NCBI GenBank assembly: GCA_965117035.1
Contig: OZ220748.1
Span: 3,162,001-3,226,000 of the forward strand
DNA length: 64,000 bases
Source of the DNA: CAZENU01 sp965117035
GTDB taxonomy: Bacteria > Chloroflexota > Dehalococcoidia > Lucifugimonadales > CAZENU01
Direction of reading: 5' to 3'
Position numbers and translations under genes: made by a program. Positions 37,299-45,781 of the stretch are shown here, piece after piece (position 1 is the stretch's first letter; every line of letters begins with the position of its first letter). Below the pieces are notes generated by a model that ran no database searches, was not told the origin of the DNA, and saw only the letters and a list, made by a program, of their open reading frames with translations.

Positions 37299-38503
37299 AC
37301 GGCGAAGCGACCCCGCTGGACGGCATCCGCCTGCTCGACCTGGGGCGCTACCAGGCCGGCCCGCGGTGCGCGCTCATGTTCGCCCGGATGGGCGCCGAGG
37401 TGATCAAGGTCGAGTCCCTGCGGGGCGACGAGAGCCGCGGCAACGGGCCGACGGTGCGGGGACAGAGCGCCTACTGGGTCCAGTACAACAGCGGAAAGAA
37501 GAGCCTGGCGATCGACCTGCGTCGGGAGGAGGGCAAGGCCGTCCTTCGCGACCTGGTCAAGGTCTCCGACGTCTTCCTGCAAAACTTCCGGCCGGGCACC
37601 GTCGACAAGATGGGCTTCGGCTACGACGTGCTCCGGGGGCTGAACCCGCGGATCGTGATGGTCAACGTGTCGGCCTACGGGCAGGACGGATCGTACCGCG
37701 ACCGGATCGGCTTCGATCCCATCGGCCAGGCTCTCGGCGGGATGATGATGATGACCGGCGAGCCGGGCGGGCCTCCGGTCCGGACGTACTTCCCGCTGAT
37801 CGACAGGATCACGTCTCTCCACGCCACCGCCGGCGCCCTCGCGGCGCTGCTCGAGCGCGAGCGCTCCGGAGAGGGCCAGACGATAGACGTTTCGCTCGCC
37901 GACACGGGATTCACGACGAACGAGATTCCCATCTCCGCGTATCTCGGCGAGGGGACGGAGGAGCCGCGCGAGGGCAACGGGAGCGGGTTGACCAACGCGT
38001 ACCAGACCTCGGACGGCTGGGTCTACCTGGCCGGCGGCAGCGAGAATATCTGGCCGCGTGTCTGCGAGGCCCTGGACCGCCCGGAGTGGCTGGAGGACGA
38101 GAGATTCAGGACCCGTGCCGACCGCGCGCGGAACGCCGGCCAGATGGAGACCGAGCTCGCGGCGTGGTTTGCCGAGCGCACGACGGAGGGCGCGGTCGCG
38201 CTGCTATCGTCCCACAGCGTCCCCGCCGCGCCGGTCAACGGCGTGGCGCAGGCGGCGGCGGAGCGCCACCTGCACGAGCGCGAGATGCTCGTTGAGGTGC
38301 CGGACCCGGTCGCCGGGAAGATCCACGTGGCGGGCAAGATGGTGAAGTTCGGCCGTACGCCGATGGTCGTCGGCTCCACCCCCCTGGTCGGCGAGCATAC
38401 CGAGCAGATACTCAGCGGCATTCTCGGGTACGACGAGGCTCGAATCCAGGCTCTCGTCGAGGCGGACGTCGTTGGCGTCCCGGACTCCGGGCCGGGAGGT
38501 TGA
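37295..38503 (+). CDS. CaiB/BaiF (family III) CoA transferase
   Basis: The 402-residue product starts at TTG 37295 inside the end of the crotonase gene. Family III features are clear: LDGIRLLDLGRYQAGPRCALMFARMGAEVIKVE at the N-terminus (in part), QNFRPGTVDKMGFGY (about 90-104), VNVSAYGQDGSYRDR (about 120), and the IGFDPIGQALGG region whose Asp forms the acyl-anhydride with substrate. These enzymes move CoA between carboxylic acids, for example carnitine, formate/oxalate or bile-acid type substrates. With the upstream crotonase it likely activates and processes one organic acid, which cannot be named. CaiB-type genes are strongly amplified in SAR202-type Chloroflexota. Confidence 0.88.
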   Translation: MNGEATPLDGIRLLDLGRYQAGPRCALMFARMGAEVIKVESLRGDESRGNGPTVRGQSAYWVQYNSGKKSLAIDLRREEGKAVLRDLVKVSDVFLQNFRPGTVDKMGFGYDVLRGLNPRIVMVNVSAYGQDGSYRDRIGFDPIGQALGGMMMMTGEPGGPPVRTYFPLIDRITSLHATAGALAALLERERSGEGQTIDVSLADTGFTTNEIPISAYLGEGTEEPREGNGSGLTNAYQTSDGWVYLAGGSENIWPRVCEALDRPEWLEDERFRTRADRARNAGQMETELAAWFAERTTEGAVALLSSHSVPAAPVNGVAQAAAERHLHEREMLVEVPDPVAGKIHVAGKMVKFGRTPMVVGSTPLVGEHTEQILSGILGYDEARIQALVEADVVGVPDSGPGG

Positions 38504-38662
38504 ATCCGTCGACGCGTTTGTTGCGTATATTGATATGTAGCCGGTTGCCAGAAACTGCCGACCGCCGGCTAAATCACCACGGCCTCCGGGCCTGTTATGG
38601 AGGGTGAGGAGGGCGCCTCGGGACCCGGTCCAAGGGCTCGCCGGCCGTCTCGTCTCATTGAT

Positions 38663-40150
38663 ATGAACTCGATGACAACACAGCGTACATTGGCTGCGAT
38701 GGCCGTCCTGCTGGCCCTGGCGCTTATCGCCGCGGCGTGCGGCGGCGAAGCCGAGCCTACACCCACGCCAACGGCCCTGCCGGCTCTGCCGGCCCCCGAG
38801 GCATTCGGCGCGGCCCCGGCGCCGGCGCCCGAAGGCGTGCAGATACTTCCAAGGACGACCGAGTTCCCGGAGCCGGCCAGCGAGGGCGCACCCACCGACT
38901 ACTCGGTGGTCGGCCCCGACTACGACTCCGTGCACGACCCGATCCTGGAGTGGGGCCGAGGGTTCGCGGCGCTTATCGCGGGCGGCGACGCCACCACCGC
39001 GCGCGAGCGGTTCCACAGGACACTCCGGGGGCAGATGACAGAGGACCGCATCCTGGGGCGCATAGCCGAGCTGACGACCAACAGGGTCCGCTTCGAGGCG
39101 AACGCGTTGGGGGCGACGTTCGACGGCCACGTGGGCGACGACGCGATCTCCGGCGGATACGTGGCCGACACGGTCACGGCGTCGTTCAGCCTGGAGGCGG
39201 CCGAGCTGACCGGCCCCGGCCCCCTCGAGGGCAGGTGGACGGGAGCGATTACCCTCGGAGAGAACCAGACGCTTGCCATCGAGATGATCTTCGAGAGCGC
39301 CGGGGACGAACTCACCGGCACGCTGGCGTTTCCGGACCAGGGCCAGGACGGCATTCCGCTGACCGACGTAGCATTCGAGGAGTCGAGGCCCATCGGCGAG
39401 ATGCTGGTCGACCTGGCCGTACAGGGCCTGTACGGCGCCGACCACAAATGGGGAGACCACGTGCTCTCGATCTGGGTGACGTTCGACAGTCTGGGCAGCG
39501 TCATCGGGCTGGACACCGCGCCGAGGCGCCAGCTGCCGGAACACCCGACCGCGGACTACGAGTCGCCGACGACGTGGCGCCTGCCTGTGGACGGCATCTG
39601 GTGGGTCAACTATGGCGGCCCGACCTATCTGCAGAACCGCCACGCGAGGATACCCGCCAGGCGCTACGCCTACGACCTGGCGGTGTGGAAGGACGGCGGC
39701 TTCGCCAAGGGCAGCGGGTCGCAGAACAGCGACTTCCACGCCTTCTCCCAGCCGGTAGTGGCCCCCGCCGGGGGCACGGTAGTGGCCGTGCTCGACGGAG
39801 TCGAAGACAATCGGCCGGGACAGGTCAATGCGCTCGCACATCCCGCTGGCAACCATCTCGTGATCCGCACTTCGGCGGACGAGTACATCGTGCTGGCCCA
39901 CCTGCAGCAGGGGAGCATACGAGTGCAGCAGGACGACGAGGTGAGCACCGGCGATCTGCTGGCGCTGGTCGGAAACTCGGGGCTGTCGCCCGTTCCGCAC
40001 CTCCACTTCTACGTGCAGGACCAGCCGGACATCACCAGCCCGATCGCGTTGGGACTGCCGGTATCCTACTCCAACTACTACGCGGACGGCGAGCTCGTGG
40101 CCAGCGGCGTCCCCGTCCAGGGCCAGCTCATCCAGCAGGCGGAGCAGTAG
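38663..40150 (+). CDS. Lipoprotein with C-terminal M23 (LytM-like) peptidase domain
   Basis: The 495-residue product starts at ATG 38663 (an upstream in-frame ATG at 38597 gives a poor signal). A lipoprotein signal ends in the lipobox LIAAAC with C26, then a Pro/Thr/Ala-rich linker. The middle (about 85-220) is a DUF3887-like segment followed by a beta-rich region. The C-terminal third carries M23 features: PVVAPAGGTVVAVLDG, GNHLVIRT, LAHLQQGSIRVQ and the final VPHLHFYVQD metal motif. It should be a cell-surface metallopeptidase or a cell-wall-binding relative. The first metal ligand (H.G.D) is not obvious: the usual 'HxGxD' is replaced by NSDFHAFSQ, so activity is uncertain. Confidence 0.78.
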   Translation: MNSMTTQRTLAAMAVLLALALIAAACGGEAEPTPTPTALPALPAPEAFGAAPAPAPEGVQILPRTTEFPEPASEGAPTDYSVVGPDYDSVHDPILEWGRGFAALIAGGDATTARERFHRTLRGQMTEDRILGRIAELTTNRVRFEANALGATFDGHVGDDAISGGYVADTVTASFSLEAAELTGPGPLEGRWTGAITLGENQTLAIEMIFESAGDELTGTLAFPDQGQDGIPLTDVAFEESRPIGEMLVDLAVQGLYGADHKWGDHVLSIWVTFDSLGSVIGLDTAPRRQLPEHPTADYESPTTWRLPVDGIWWVNYGGPTYLQNRHARIPARRYAYDLAVWKDGGFAKGSGSQNSDFHAFSQPVVAPAGGTVVAVLDGVEDNRPGQVNALAHPAGNHLVIRTSADEYIVLAHLQQGSIRVQQDDEVSTGDLLALVGNSGLSPVPHLHFYVQDQPDITSPIALGLPVSYSNYYADGELVASGVPVQGQLIQQAEQ

Positions 40151-40166
40151 GCCAGGCTGCCGGTGC

Positions 40167-40172
40167 TATAAT
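40167..40172 (+). promoter_or_regulatory. Candidate -10 element (TATAAT) of the moaD-moaE pair
   Basis: A perfect TATAAT lies 32 bases ahead of the moaD start. No -35 match is seen at the right distance. Confidence 0.45.
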
Positions 40173-40203
40173 CGCGGCGAATTCACTGCGAGGCATCGAC
40201 GTC

Positions 40204-40488
40204 CTGAAGGTCACCGTAAGGCTCTTCGCCAGCTATCGCGAGAAGGTGGGAACGGGCTCCCTGCCGCTGGACCTTCCCGCGCAGGCCACCGTCGGCGCCC
40301 TGGTGGGCGAGATCTCGCGGCGCTATCCCGGCCTGACGGACGAGCCGGACGGCTTGGTCGTCGCGGTGAACGACGAGTACCGGGACCACGAGTTCGTGCT
40401 GAGCGACGGCGACGAGGTCGCGCTGATCCCTCCGGTGAGCGGCGGCGCGGGAGACGCGGCTGGAACGACGCGGGAGCCCTCACGATGA
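40204..40488 (+). CDS. moaD: MoaD-like sulfur carrier with a 13-residue extension past the GG
   Basis: The 94-residue product is read from CTG 40204, since the conserved N-terminus of MoaD (M-KVTVRLFASYREK) begins exactly there and no ATG/GTG/TTG is in frame nearby. Typical features: FASYREKVGT, LPAQATVGALVGEI, VAVNDEYRDH, LSDGDEVALIPPVSGG. In MoaD the final GG (here codons 40441-40446) must be C-terminal for adenylation and thiocarboxylation, but here 13 more residues (AGDAAGTTREPSR) follow before the stop. The stop overlaps the moaE ATG (ATGA). Either the tail is removed by a protease, as in MoaD-MoaE fusion proteins, or the protein has another role. The CTG start is an inference. Confidence 0.8.
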   Translation: MKVTVRLFASYREKVGTGSLPLDLPAQATVGALVGEISRRYPGLTDEPDGLVVAVNDEYRDHEFVLSDGDEVALIPPVSGGAGDAAGTTREPSR

Positions 40489-40943
40489 TACTGATCACGG
40501 ACGAGCCGCTGGAACCCGAGGCGACGACCTCACTCGTGACCAGAAGCTCCAATGGGGCTGTCGTGACCTTCCTCGGCGTCACCCGCGATACGACTGCCGA
40601 CCGCCGCGTGCTCCACTTGGAGTACGAGGCATACCGGCCGATGGCCGACAAGAAGCTGGCCGAAATCGCCCGCGAGGTGTCGGCGGAGTGGCCCGTGGAG
40701 GACGTGGCGATCGCCCATCGCGTGGGCCGGCTGGAGATCGGCGACATCAGCCTGGTGGTGGCGGTCGCGTCCCCGCACAGGAGGGACGCCTTCGCGGCGA
40801 GCCAGTACGTGGTGGACCGCATCAAGCAGACGGTGCCCATCTGGAAGAAGGAGTTCTTCGAGGGCGGCGAGGTGTGGGTAGAGAGCCCGGAGGACGTCGC
40901 CCTGCGAGAGCGCGAGGCCGCCGCTGCGCACGCGACAGACTGA
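40485..40943 (+). CDS. moaE: Molybdopterin synthase catalytic subunit MoaE
   Basis: MoaE converts cyclic pyranopterin monophosphate to molybdopterin using sulfur carried by MoaD. The 152-residue product has GAVVTFLGVTRDTTADRRV (about 24-42), LEYEAYRPMADKKLAEI (about 45-61), IAHRVGRLEIGDISLVVAVAS (about 76-96, in part) and IKQTVPIWKKEFFEGG with the conserved Lys pair (about 117-128). The length is normal. It is coupled to moaD by a four-base overlap. No other molybdenum cofactor gene is in the window. Confidence 0.93.
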   Translation: MILITDEPLEPEATTSLVTRSSNGAVVTFLGVTRDTTADRRVLHLEYEAYRPMADKKLAEIAREVSAEWPVEDVAIAHRVGRLEIGDISLVVAVASPHRRDAFAASQYVVDRIKQTVPIWKKEFFEGGEVWVESPEDVALREREAAAAHATD

Positions 40944-41024
40944 CGGACGGCGCCGGGCCTCGTTGTCGCGCGGGTGCGCCTGTCGTCGTCCCCGTGGAGA
41001 AGGGAACCCATTCCCGCATCGCAG

Positions 41025-41040
41025 CCCTGGATTCCCGCCT
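41025..41040 (+). repeat. Truncated copy of the GGATTCCCGCCT palindromic repeat
   Basis: CCCTGGATTCCCGCCT equals the first half of the repeat at 58050-58072, then stops exactly at the CTAG that borders the IS5-type element. Confidence 0.5.
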
Positions 41041-41044
41041 CTAG

Positions 41045-42299
41045 AGACTTCTGTGCCAATCCTCGGGCGGGAGAGAAACGTCAGGGTGATGCGTCGATCT
41101 CGTAGCTGAGCCTCTCATCCCAAGGGAACCTCTGAACAACTTGCCGTAGCGTAGGGTGAGGTTGATTGAGCGGTTTAGGGAGAACAATGAAGCCCCTGCG
41201 CCACCCTTGGCGGGGATTGTGTCGTCCTGTTCTTGCTCCTGTCGGGGCGTCTTGCCCTTGCCAGCCCTATTGAGCACACCTATACAGGGGCATGCGCCAA
41301 GTACTGATCAGGCTTCATCAGGTTGGCGAACCTCAGCAACGTCATGAGCCGCTGCGTATTCTTGGCCAGCCCTCGATAGCGGACCTTGCCGTAGCCGAGG
41401 TGTCGTTTGATATACAGGAATGGGTGCTCCACCTTTGCCCTGACCGACGCTTTGCGCTTCTCCGCTACAGCGTCATCGCTCCCAGGCTCCAGCTTACGCC
41501 TCTGGCTGGGCCTCAACGCTATCTGCCATTCCACGTCCAAGTCTCGATTCTCCAGCCTCTTGTGGACTCCCTGGTACCCCGCATCGCCCCATACATGGGT
41601 CTCCTCACCGTGCAGCAACTGGGGCGTCTGAGTCACGTCATTGACATTCGCCGGTGTCGTCGACACGCTATGCACCACTCCCGTCTGAGAGTCCACTCCG
41701 ATATGCACCTTCATCCCGAAGTGCCACTCGTTACCTTCTTCGTCTGGTGCATCTCAGGGTCACGCTCATTGCTCCGATTCTTCGTCGATGACGGCGCCGC
41801 TATGATGCTCGCGTCAACTATCGTCCCAGCTTGAAGTCGAAGCCCCTGAGACTCCAGATGACGGCCGATCTCCTCGAACAGCCCTGTGCCCAACTCGTGC
41901 TCCTACAACAGATGGCGGAAGTTCAGGATCGTAGTCTCGTCAGGCAACGGGCCAGACAGCTTCAGCCCTACGAATCGCCGCACCGGATCCACCTCGTAGA
42001 GTATGTCCTCCATCCCAGGGTCAGTCAGGTTGTAGAACAACTGCACGCAGTGTATCCGAAGCATCGCCGATAACTCATATGGACGACGTCCACGCCCAGC
42101 CTTGGGGTAGAACGGCCGGATGCGCTCTTCCAACTGTTCCCACGGAATCAGACTGTCCATGCGTTCAAAGAAACTGCTCCCGGCGGGTCTTGCGCTTCTT
42201 GCCCTCATATTCCAAGTCTGCAAACGTCGGCTGGCTCATGGCTTCCCATCCTCACTGGTCAGCTATGACGCCGTTACTATGCCACAAAACCATCAGTCC
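41045..42299 (-). mobile_element. IS5-family insertion sequence, defective
   Basis: The element spans 1255 bases. It is flanked on both sides by CTAG (41041-41044 and 42300-42303), which fits the YTAR four-base target duplication of IS5-family elements. Short imperfect terminal inverted repeats are visible: AGACTTCTG at the left and, inverted, GGACTGATG at the right (7 of 9). It carries a single transposase gene on the minus strand, broken by a nonsense codon and a frameshift. Confidence 0.8.
41280..42223 (-). pseudogene. IS5-family transposase, broken by one stop and one frameshift
   Basis: Three pieces read in order on the minus strand: 42223-41903 (N-terminal DUF772-type part with PYELSAMLRIHCVQLFYNLTDPGMED in part), 41893-41711 (GLRLQAGTIVDASIIAAPSSTKNR, the first catalytic Asp), and 41714-41280 (HIGVDSQTGVVHS, WGDAGYQG, KVEHPFLYIKRHLG). 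The first break is an in-frame TAG at 41903-41905, after which the same frame resumes. The second is a one-base loss near 41720 inside MHQTKKGNEWHFGMK, which shifts the frame. Restoring both gives a full-length transposase, so decay is recent. Confidence 0.88.
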
Positions 42300-42512
42300 C
42301 TAGGTTACTGTCTGCGCGGGAACACCGGCGTTGACGAGGTCGCCGCGCTGGACCGGTATGAGCTGCTGCTCCTCGGTAAGGCCGTCGTCGGCCTCCCGAG
42401 TCGTCCAGGCATAGGCGCCATAGACTGCGGCGGCCGCGATGAGCGGCACGGCCACAAGCACAACGATCTGCCAGGCCCGAATGGCGCGCAGGCTTTCCAT
42501 AGAGTTGGTCAT
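42300..42512 (-). pseudogene. Truncated HlyD/RND-type periplasmic adaptor (5' fragment)
   Basis: Seventy residues remain: a short N-terminus, one membrane anchor (about 14-35, IVVLVAVPLIAAAAVYGAYAW) and LTEEQQLIPVQRGDLVNAGV, the usual beginning of HlyD-like adaptor proteins in two-component/ABC exporter clusters ('...IPV.RGDL...V...G'). The frame ends at a TAG inside the CTAG that borders the IS5-type element. The remaining body of the adaptor and the exporter that normally follow are missing. It lies 21 bases downstream of a histidine kinase gene, a common order for such efflux operons. Confidence 0.7.
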
Positions 42513-42533
42513 CGGTTGGCTTCCTTTCGGTGG

Positions 42534-43907
42534 TTAGTCGTCAGTCGGCTCTGAGGGCAGCTCGAAGACGAAGACGGAGCCACCCTCCGGGCCGCTCTGC
42601 GCCGATATCGTGCCGCCGTGGGCCTCCACAAGCTGCCTGGCTATCGTCAGCCCGAGGCCGACGCCTCCGGTCGCGCGGGACCGCGATGGATCGGCCCTGT
42701 AGAAGCGGTCGAACACGCTTGGCAGGTCGTCGGCCGGGATGCCCTCTCCCGTGTCGGAGACGGAAATCCGGACCATGCCGGATTCGCCCGGTCCCGCGGC
42801 GAGCGCGACGGATCCGCCCTCGGGAGTGTGGCGGATCGCGTTCTCCAGCAGGTTGGCGACGACCTGGGAGATGCGGGTCCGGTCCATGGACACGTCGGGC
42901 AGGGCGGGGTCGACCGACAGCGAGAGGTCGACGTTCCGGGCCTGGGCGCGGGGCCTGAAGGGCTCGACCGCCTCCCGCAGCACGTCGCCGACCGAATGAG
43001 AGTCGATGCGGAGCCGCAGGTCTCCGGCCTCCGCGAGCGCCAGCACCCTCAGGTCCTCTACCAGGTCTGCCAGGTGCAGCACCTGGCGGTGGATCGACTC
43101 GAGCGTTGCGGAAGTCGGCTCGAGCACTCCGTCCCGGATCGCCTCGACGTAGCCCTGGATGTTCGACAGGGGCGTCCTGAGCTCATGGGCTACGTCGCTC
43201 ATCATGTCGCGCCGCTGCCGCTCGGCCTGCTCGAGGCGTCCCGCCATCGAGTTGAACGTCCGGCCCAGGTCGGCGATCTCGTCGAGGCCGCCGGCGCGGA
43301 CCCGGTGCGCAAGGTCTCCCTGTCCGATTTTGCCCGCCGCCACGCTCAGGTTGCGCACCGGGGCCAGGATGCGACGCGAGAGCAGCCACATCAGCAGGAC
43401 GCCGATGGCGGCCGCGACGGCGCCGGCCCATAGCAGCGACTGGTTGAAGGCCGCGACCAGCACCGACGACTTCGGCTCGCGCGCGATGACAGGCAGCTCG
43501 TCCCTGCTCACCTGCACCCATCCCAGGTCCTCGTCCTGCTTCTTCAGCCTGAGCCACCGGTAGCCGCGCACCTTGTCCGGGACGAGGCGGCCCGCCAGGC
43601 CGTGAGAGTCGGCCACGAGACGGCCGTGCCGGTCGCGCAGTACGATGCGCCAGCCGTACAGCTTGCCCGCGTCGTCGACCGCGCTCTGCACGTCGCCCGG
43701 GGGCTTCTTGTCGGCAATCAGTCCCGATACGAGGTTCTCCATCCTGGCCACGCGCGCGGCTTCGACCTCCTCCTGGAAGGCGTCGGCCTCACGCTTGGCG
43801 GCGTAGCCCACGGACAGGCCGACGCCGGCCAGCGCCAGCGTCATCACCAGCGTGAACCCCACCACGAGTCTGAACTGCAGGCCGAACAGTAGTTTACGCA
43901 TCGCCAA
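42534..43907 (-). CDS. Sensor histidine kinase (HAMP-HisKA-HATPase)
   Basis: The 457-residue product has two membrane segments (about 13-36 and 156-176) flanking an extracellular sensor of about 120 residues, a HAMP domain (about 177-230, RRILAPVRNLSVAAGKIGQG), the HisKA dimer with the phosphorylated His at 241 in SDVAHELRTPLSN, and the HATPase with N box (LLENAIRHTPEGG), G1 (VSDTGEGIP), F (FDRFYR) and G2 (GVGLGLTIA). It overlaps the response regulator gene by 14 bases. Together they probably controlled the now truncated adaptor gene downstream. The ATG at 43901 is an alternative start. Confidence 0.92.
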   Translation of the reverse strand: MAMRKLLFGLQFRLVVGFTLVMTLALAGVGLSVGYAAKREADAFQEEVEAARVARMENLVSGLIADKKPPGDVQSAVDDAGKLYGWRIVLRDRHGRLVADSHGLAGRLVPDKVRGYRWLRLKKQDEDLGWVQVSRDELPVIAREPKSSVLVAAFNQSLLWAGAVAAAIGVLLMWLLSRRILAPVRNLSVAAGKIGQGDLAHRVRAGGLDEIADLGRTFNSMAGRLEQAERQRRDMMSDVAHELRTPLSNIQGYVEAIRDGVLEPTSATLESIHRQVLHLADLVEDLRVLALAEAGDLRLRIDSHSVGDVLREAVEPFRPRAQARNVDLSLSVDPALPDVSMDRTRISQVVANLLENAIRHTPEGGSVALAAGPGESGMVRISVSDTGEGIPADDLPSVFDRFYRADPSRSRATGGVGLGLTIARQLVEAHGGTISAQSGPEGGSVFVFELPSEPTDD

Positions 43908-44586
43908 ACCTGTATCCCACGCCGTACACGGTGTGGACGTACTTGTGCTTGTCCTCGCCTCGCTCGATCTTGCGGCGCAGGCTGGAAACGTGGACGTCGA
44001 CGGTCCTGTCGAAGCCGTCGAAGTCGAACCCGAAGACCTGGTCGATGAGCTGTGCCCGGGTGAACGTCCGGCCCGGCTCGCTCATCATCGTCGTCAGCAG
44101 GCGGAACTCGGTCGGGGTCAGGAAGACCGGCACGTCGCCGACGCGCGCCGAGTGCCGCCTGGGGTCGACCGTGATCGCGCCGTACTCGATGACCGGTCCG
44201 CCGGCCGCGTCGGCGGCGTCCCGGCTGGCCCGTCGCAGGACCGCCCGCACCCGCGCGGCGAGCTCCCTGGGGCTGAACGGCTTCGTGACGTAGTCGTCCG
44301 CGCCCAGGTCCAGGCCGGCGAGACGGTCCTCCTCTTCGACCCGCGCGGTGAGCATGATGATCGGCGTGTCCGACTCATCGCGCAGCGTCCGGCATATCTC
44401 CATGCCGTCCAGACGTGGCAGCATCAGGTCGAGCACGATCACGTCCGGCTTCGCCTCCCGGGCCAGGCGAAGGCCGGTGAGGCCGTCTCTCGCGGCGAGC
44501 ACCTTGTGGCCGTCCCGGTTCAGGTACAGGCCGACCAGGTTGACGGCGTCCGGGTCGTCTTCGATTATCAGCACCGTGCTCGCCAT
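43894..44586 (-). CDS. OmpR/PhoB-family response regulator
   Basis: The 230-residue product has a receiver domain with the acidic pair D10/D11, phosphorylation site D53 in VIVLDLMLP, T80 in MLTAR and K102 in TKPF, then a winged-helix DNA-binding domain (about 130-228) with LTPTEFRLLTTMM, RAQLIDQVFG, and VDVHVSSLRRKIE plus VHTVYGVGYRF at the end. All catalytic residues are present. It is the cognate regulator of the overlapping histidine kinase. It lies 25 bases downstream of the HtrA-like gene and may be transcribed with it. Confidence 0.95.
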   Translation of the reverse strand: MASTVLIIEDDPDAVNLVGLYLNRDGHKVLAARDGLTGLRLAREAKPDVIVLDLMLPRLDGMEICRTLRDESDTPIIMLTARVEEEDRLAGLDLGADDYVTKPFSPRELAARVRAVLRRASRDAADAAGGPVIEYGAITVDPRRHSARVGDVPVFLTPTEFRLLTTMMSEPGRTFTRAQLIDQVFGFDFDGFDRTVDVHVSSLRRKIERGEDKHKYVHTVYGVGYRFGDA

Positions 44587-44611
44587 TGCGCTCTCTCGCT
44601 CGTCCTGTCGC

Positions 44612-45745
44612 CTATCCCGTGTCGATATCGGGCCTGGACCCGAGGACCACGCTGACCGCGGCCCGTTCGCCGCCTTCCCTGATCAGGTCGAGGACTATCC
44701 CGTCGCCGGGCCGCGTCTCGGTGACCAGGTAGGTGATGAGGTCGGACATGCCTCGCACGGGCACGCCGTCGATGGCGGTGACGACGTCGCCGCCGATCCA
44801 GAACGGCAGGCCGTCGACCCGCTGGCGCTCGCCGGCGACCAGCCCGGCGTCCTCTGCCGGACTGCCCTCCGCGATGCGGACGAGCAGCGCGCCCCGCGTG
44901 TCGGCGGGCAGGTCGTTGGCCTCGGCGAGCTCGCGGTTGAGCGTGGCGGCGCTGATCCCCAGGTAGGAGTACCGGTACGCGCCGTCTTCGATCAGCGACG
45001 GCACCACGCGCTTCGCGGTGTTGATCGGCACCGCGAAGCCGACGCCGGAGTTGACGCCCGTCGCGGTGGAAATCTGGGCGTTGATCCCGATCACCTCCCC
45101 GGCGCGGTTCAGCAGGGGCCCGCCCGAGTTGCCAGGATTGAGCGGCGCGTCGGTCTGCACGATGTCGGGGTTGGAGTAGCTGCTCGCGCCCGATCGTACG
45201 GTGCGGCCCACGGCGCTGACGATTCCCGTCGTCATCGTGAACCGTTGACCGAACGGCGTGCCGAGGGCGACGGCCGTCTGGCCGACCCTTAGCTCGTCGC
45301 TGTCCGAGAGCGTCAGCGGCCGCATCTGCCGGTCTCCCGGCTCGATCTTCAGGACGGCGATATCGGAGGACGGATCGCCGCCGAGCAGGTCCGCGCTGTA
45401 CTCGGAGCCGTCCGCGAAGGCGACGGTGATCCTGTCGGCGTCGTCGACGACGTGGTGGTTCGTGATGATGTGCCCGTCGGCGCTCCAGACGAACCCGGAG
45501 CCGACCCCGGCCGCGGGCCGGTTCCCCGCGCCGGAGACCCGGATCGCCACCACGGACGGCAGGGCGGAGTCGTATATGTCGCCGAGGATCTGCTCGAGGC
45601 CGGCGACGACCGCGATGGCGTCTGCCGGATCGACGGCGGGCGCCGGCTCCTCGGAGTTTCCGCAGGCCGTAGCCAGCATCGCGATCATGGCCGCCGCCAC
45701 GAGCACGGTCCAACGCTTCGCCTTTGCCGCGCGACCCACTGTCAC
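44612..45745 (-). CDS. HtrA/DegP-like serine protease, lipoprotein
   Basis: The 377-residue product is an S1C protease for surface protein quality control. The signal ends at a lipobox with C28 (AMLATAC). The trypsin-like domain has the triad: H98 in ITNHHVV, D128 in SSDIAVLK and S207 in NPGNSGGP. One C-terminal PDZ domain follows (about 265-365), with the GLVAGERQRVDG and GDVVTAIDG segments. It starts at GTG 45745 (a second GTG six bases on is possible). It is upstream of the two-component genes, so it may be part of an envelope-stress unit. Confidence 0.92.
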   Translation of the reverse strand: MTVGRAAKAKRWTVLVAAAMIAMLATACGNSEEPAPAVDPADAIAVVAGLEQILGDIYDSALPSVVAIRVSGAGNRPAAGVGSGFVWSADGHIITNHHVVDDADRITVAFADGSEYSADLLGGDPSSDIAVLKIEPGDRQMRPLTLSDSDELRVGQTAVALGTPFGQRFTMTTGIVSAVGRTVRSGASSYSNPDIVQTDAPLNPGNSGGPLLNRAGEVIGINAQISTATGVNSGVGFAVPINTAKRVVPSLIEDGAYRYSYLGISAATLNRELAEANDLPADTRGALLVRIAEGSPAEDAGLVAGERQRVDGLPFWIGGDVVTAIDGVPVRGMSDLITYLVTETRPGDGIVLDLIREGGERAAVSVVLGSRPDIDTG

Positions 45746-45781
45746 CGTGTCACCCCCGGTATGTTCGGCCGCCCGCGAAGA

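Noticed and set aside
41280..42223. Programmed frameshift in the IS5-type transposase
   Set aside because: The first break is a plain in-frame stop, and the second lacks a slippery heptamer with a following structure, so simple decay is more likely.
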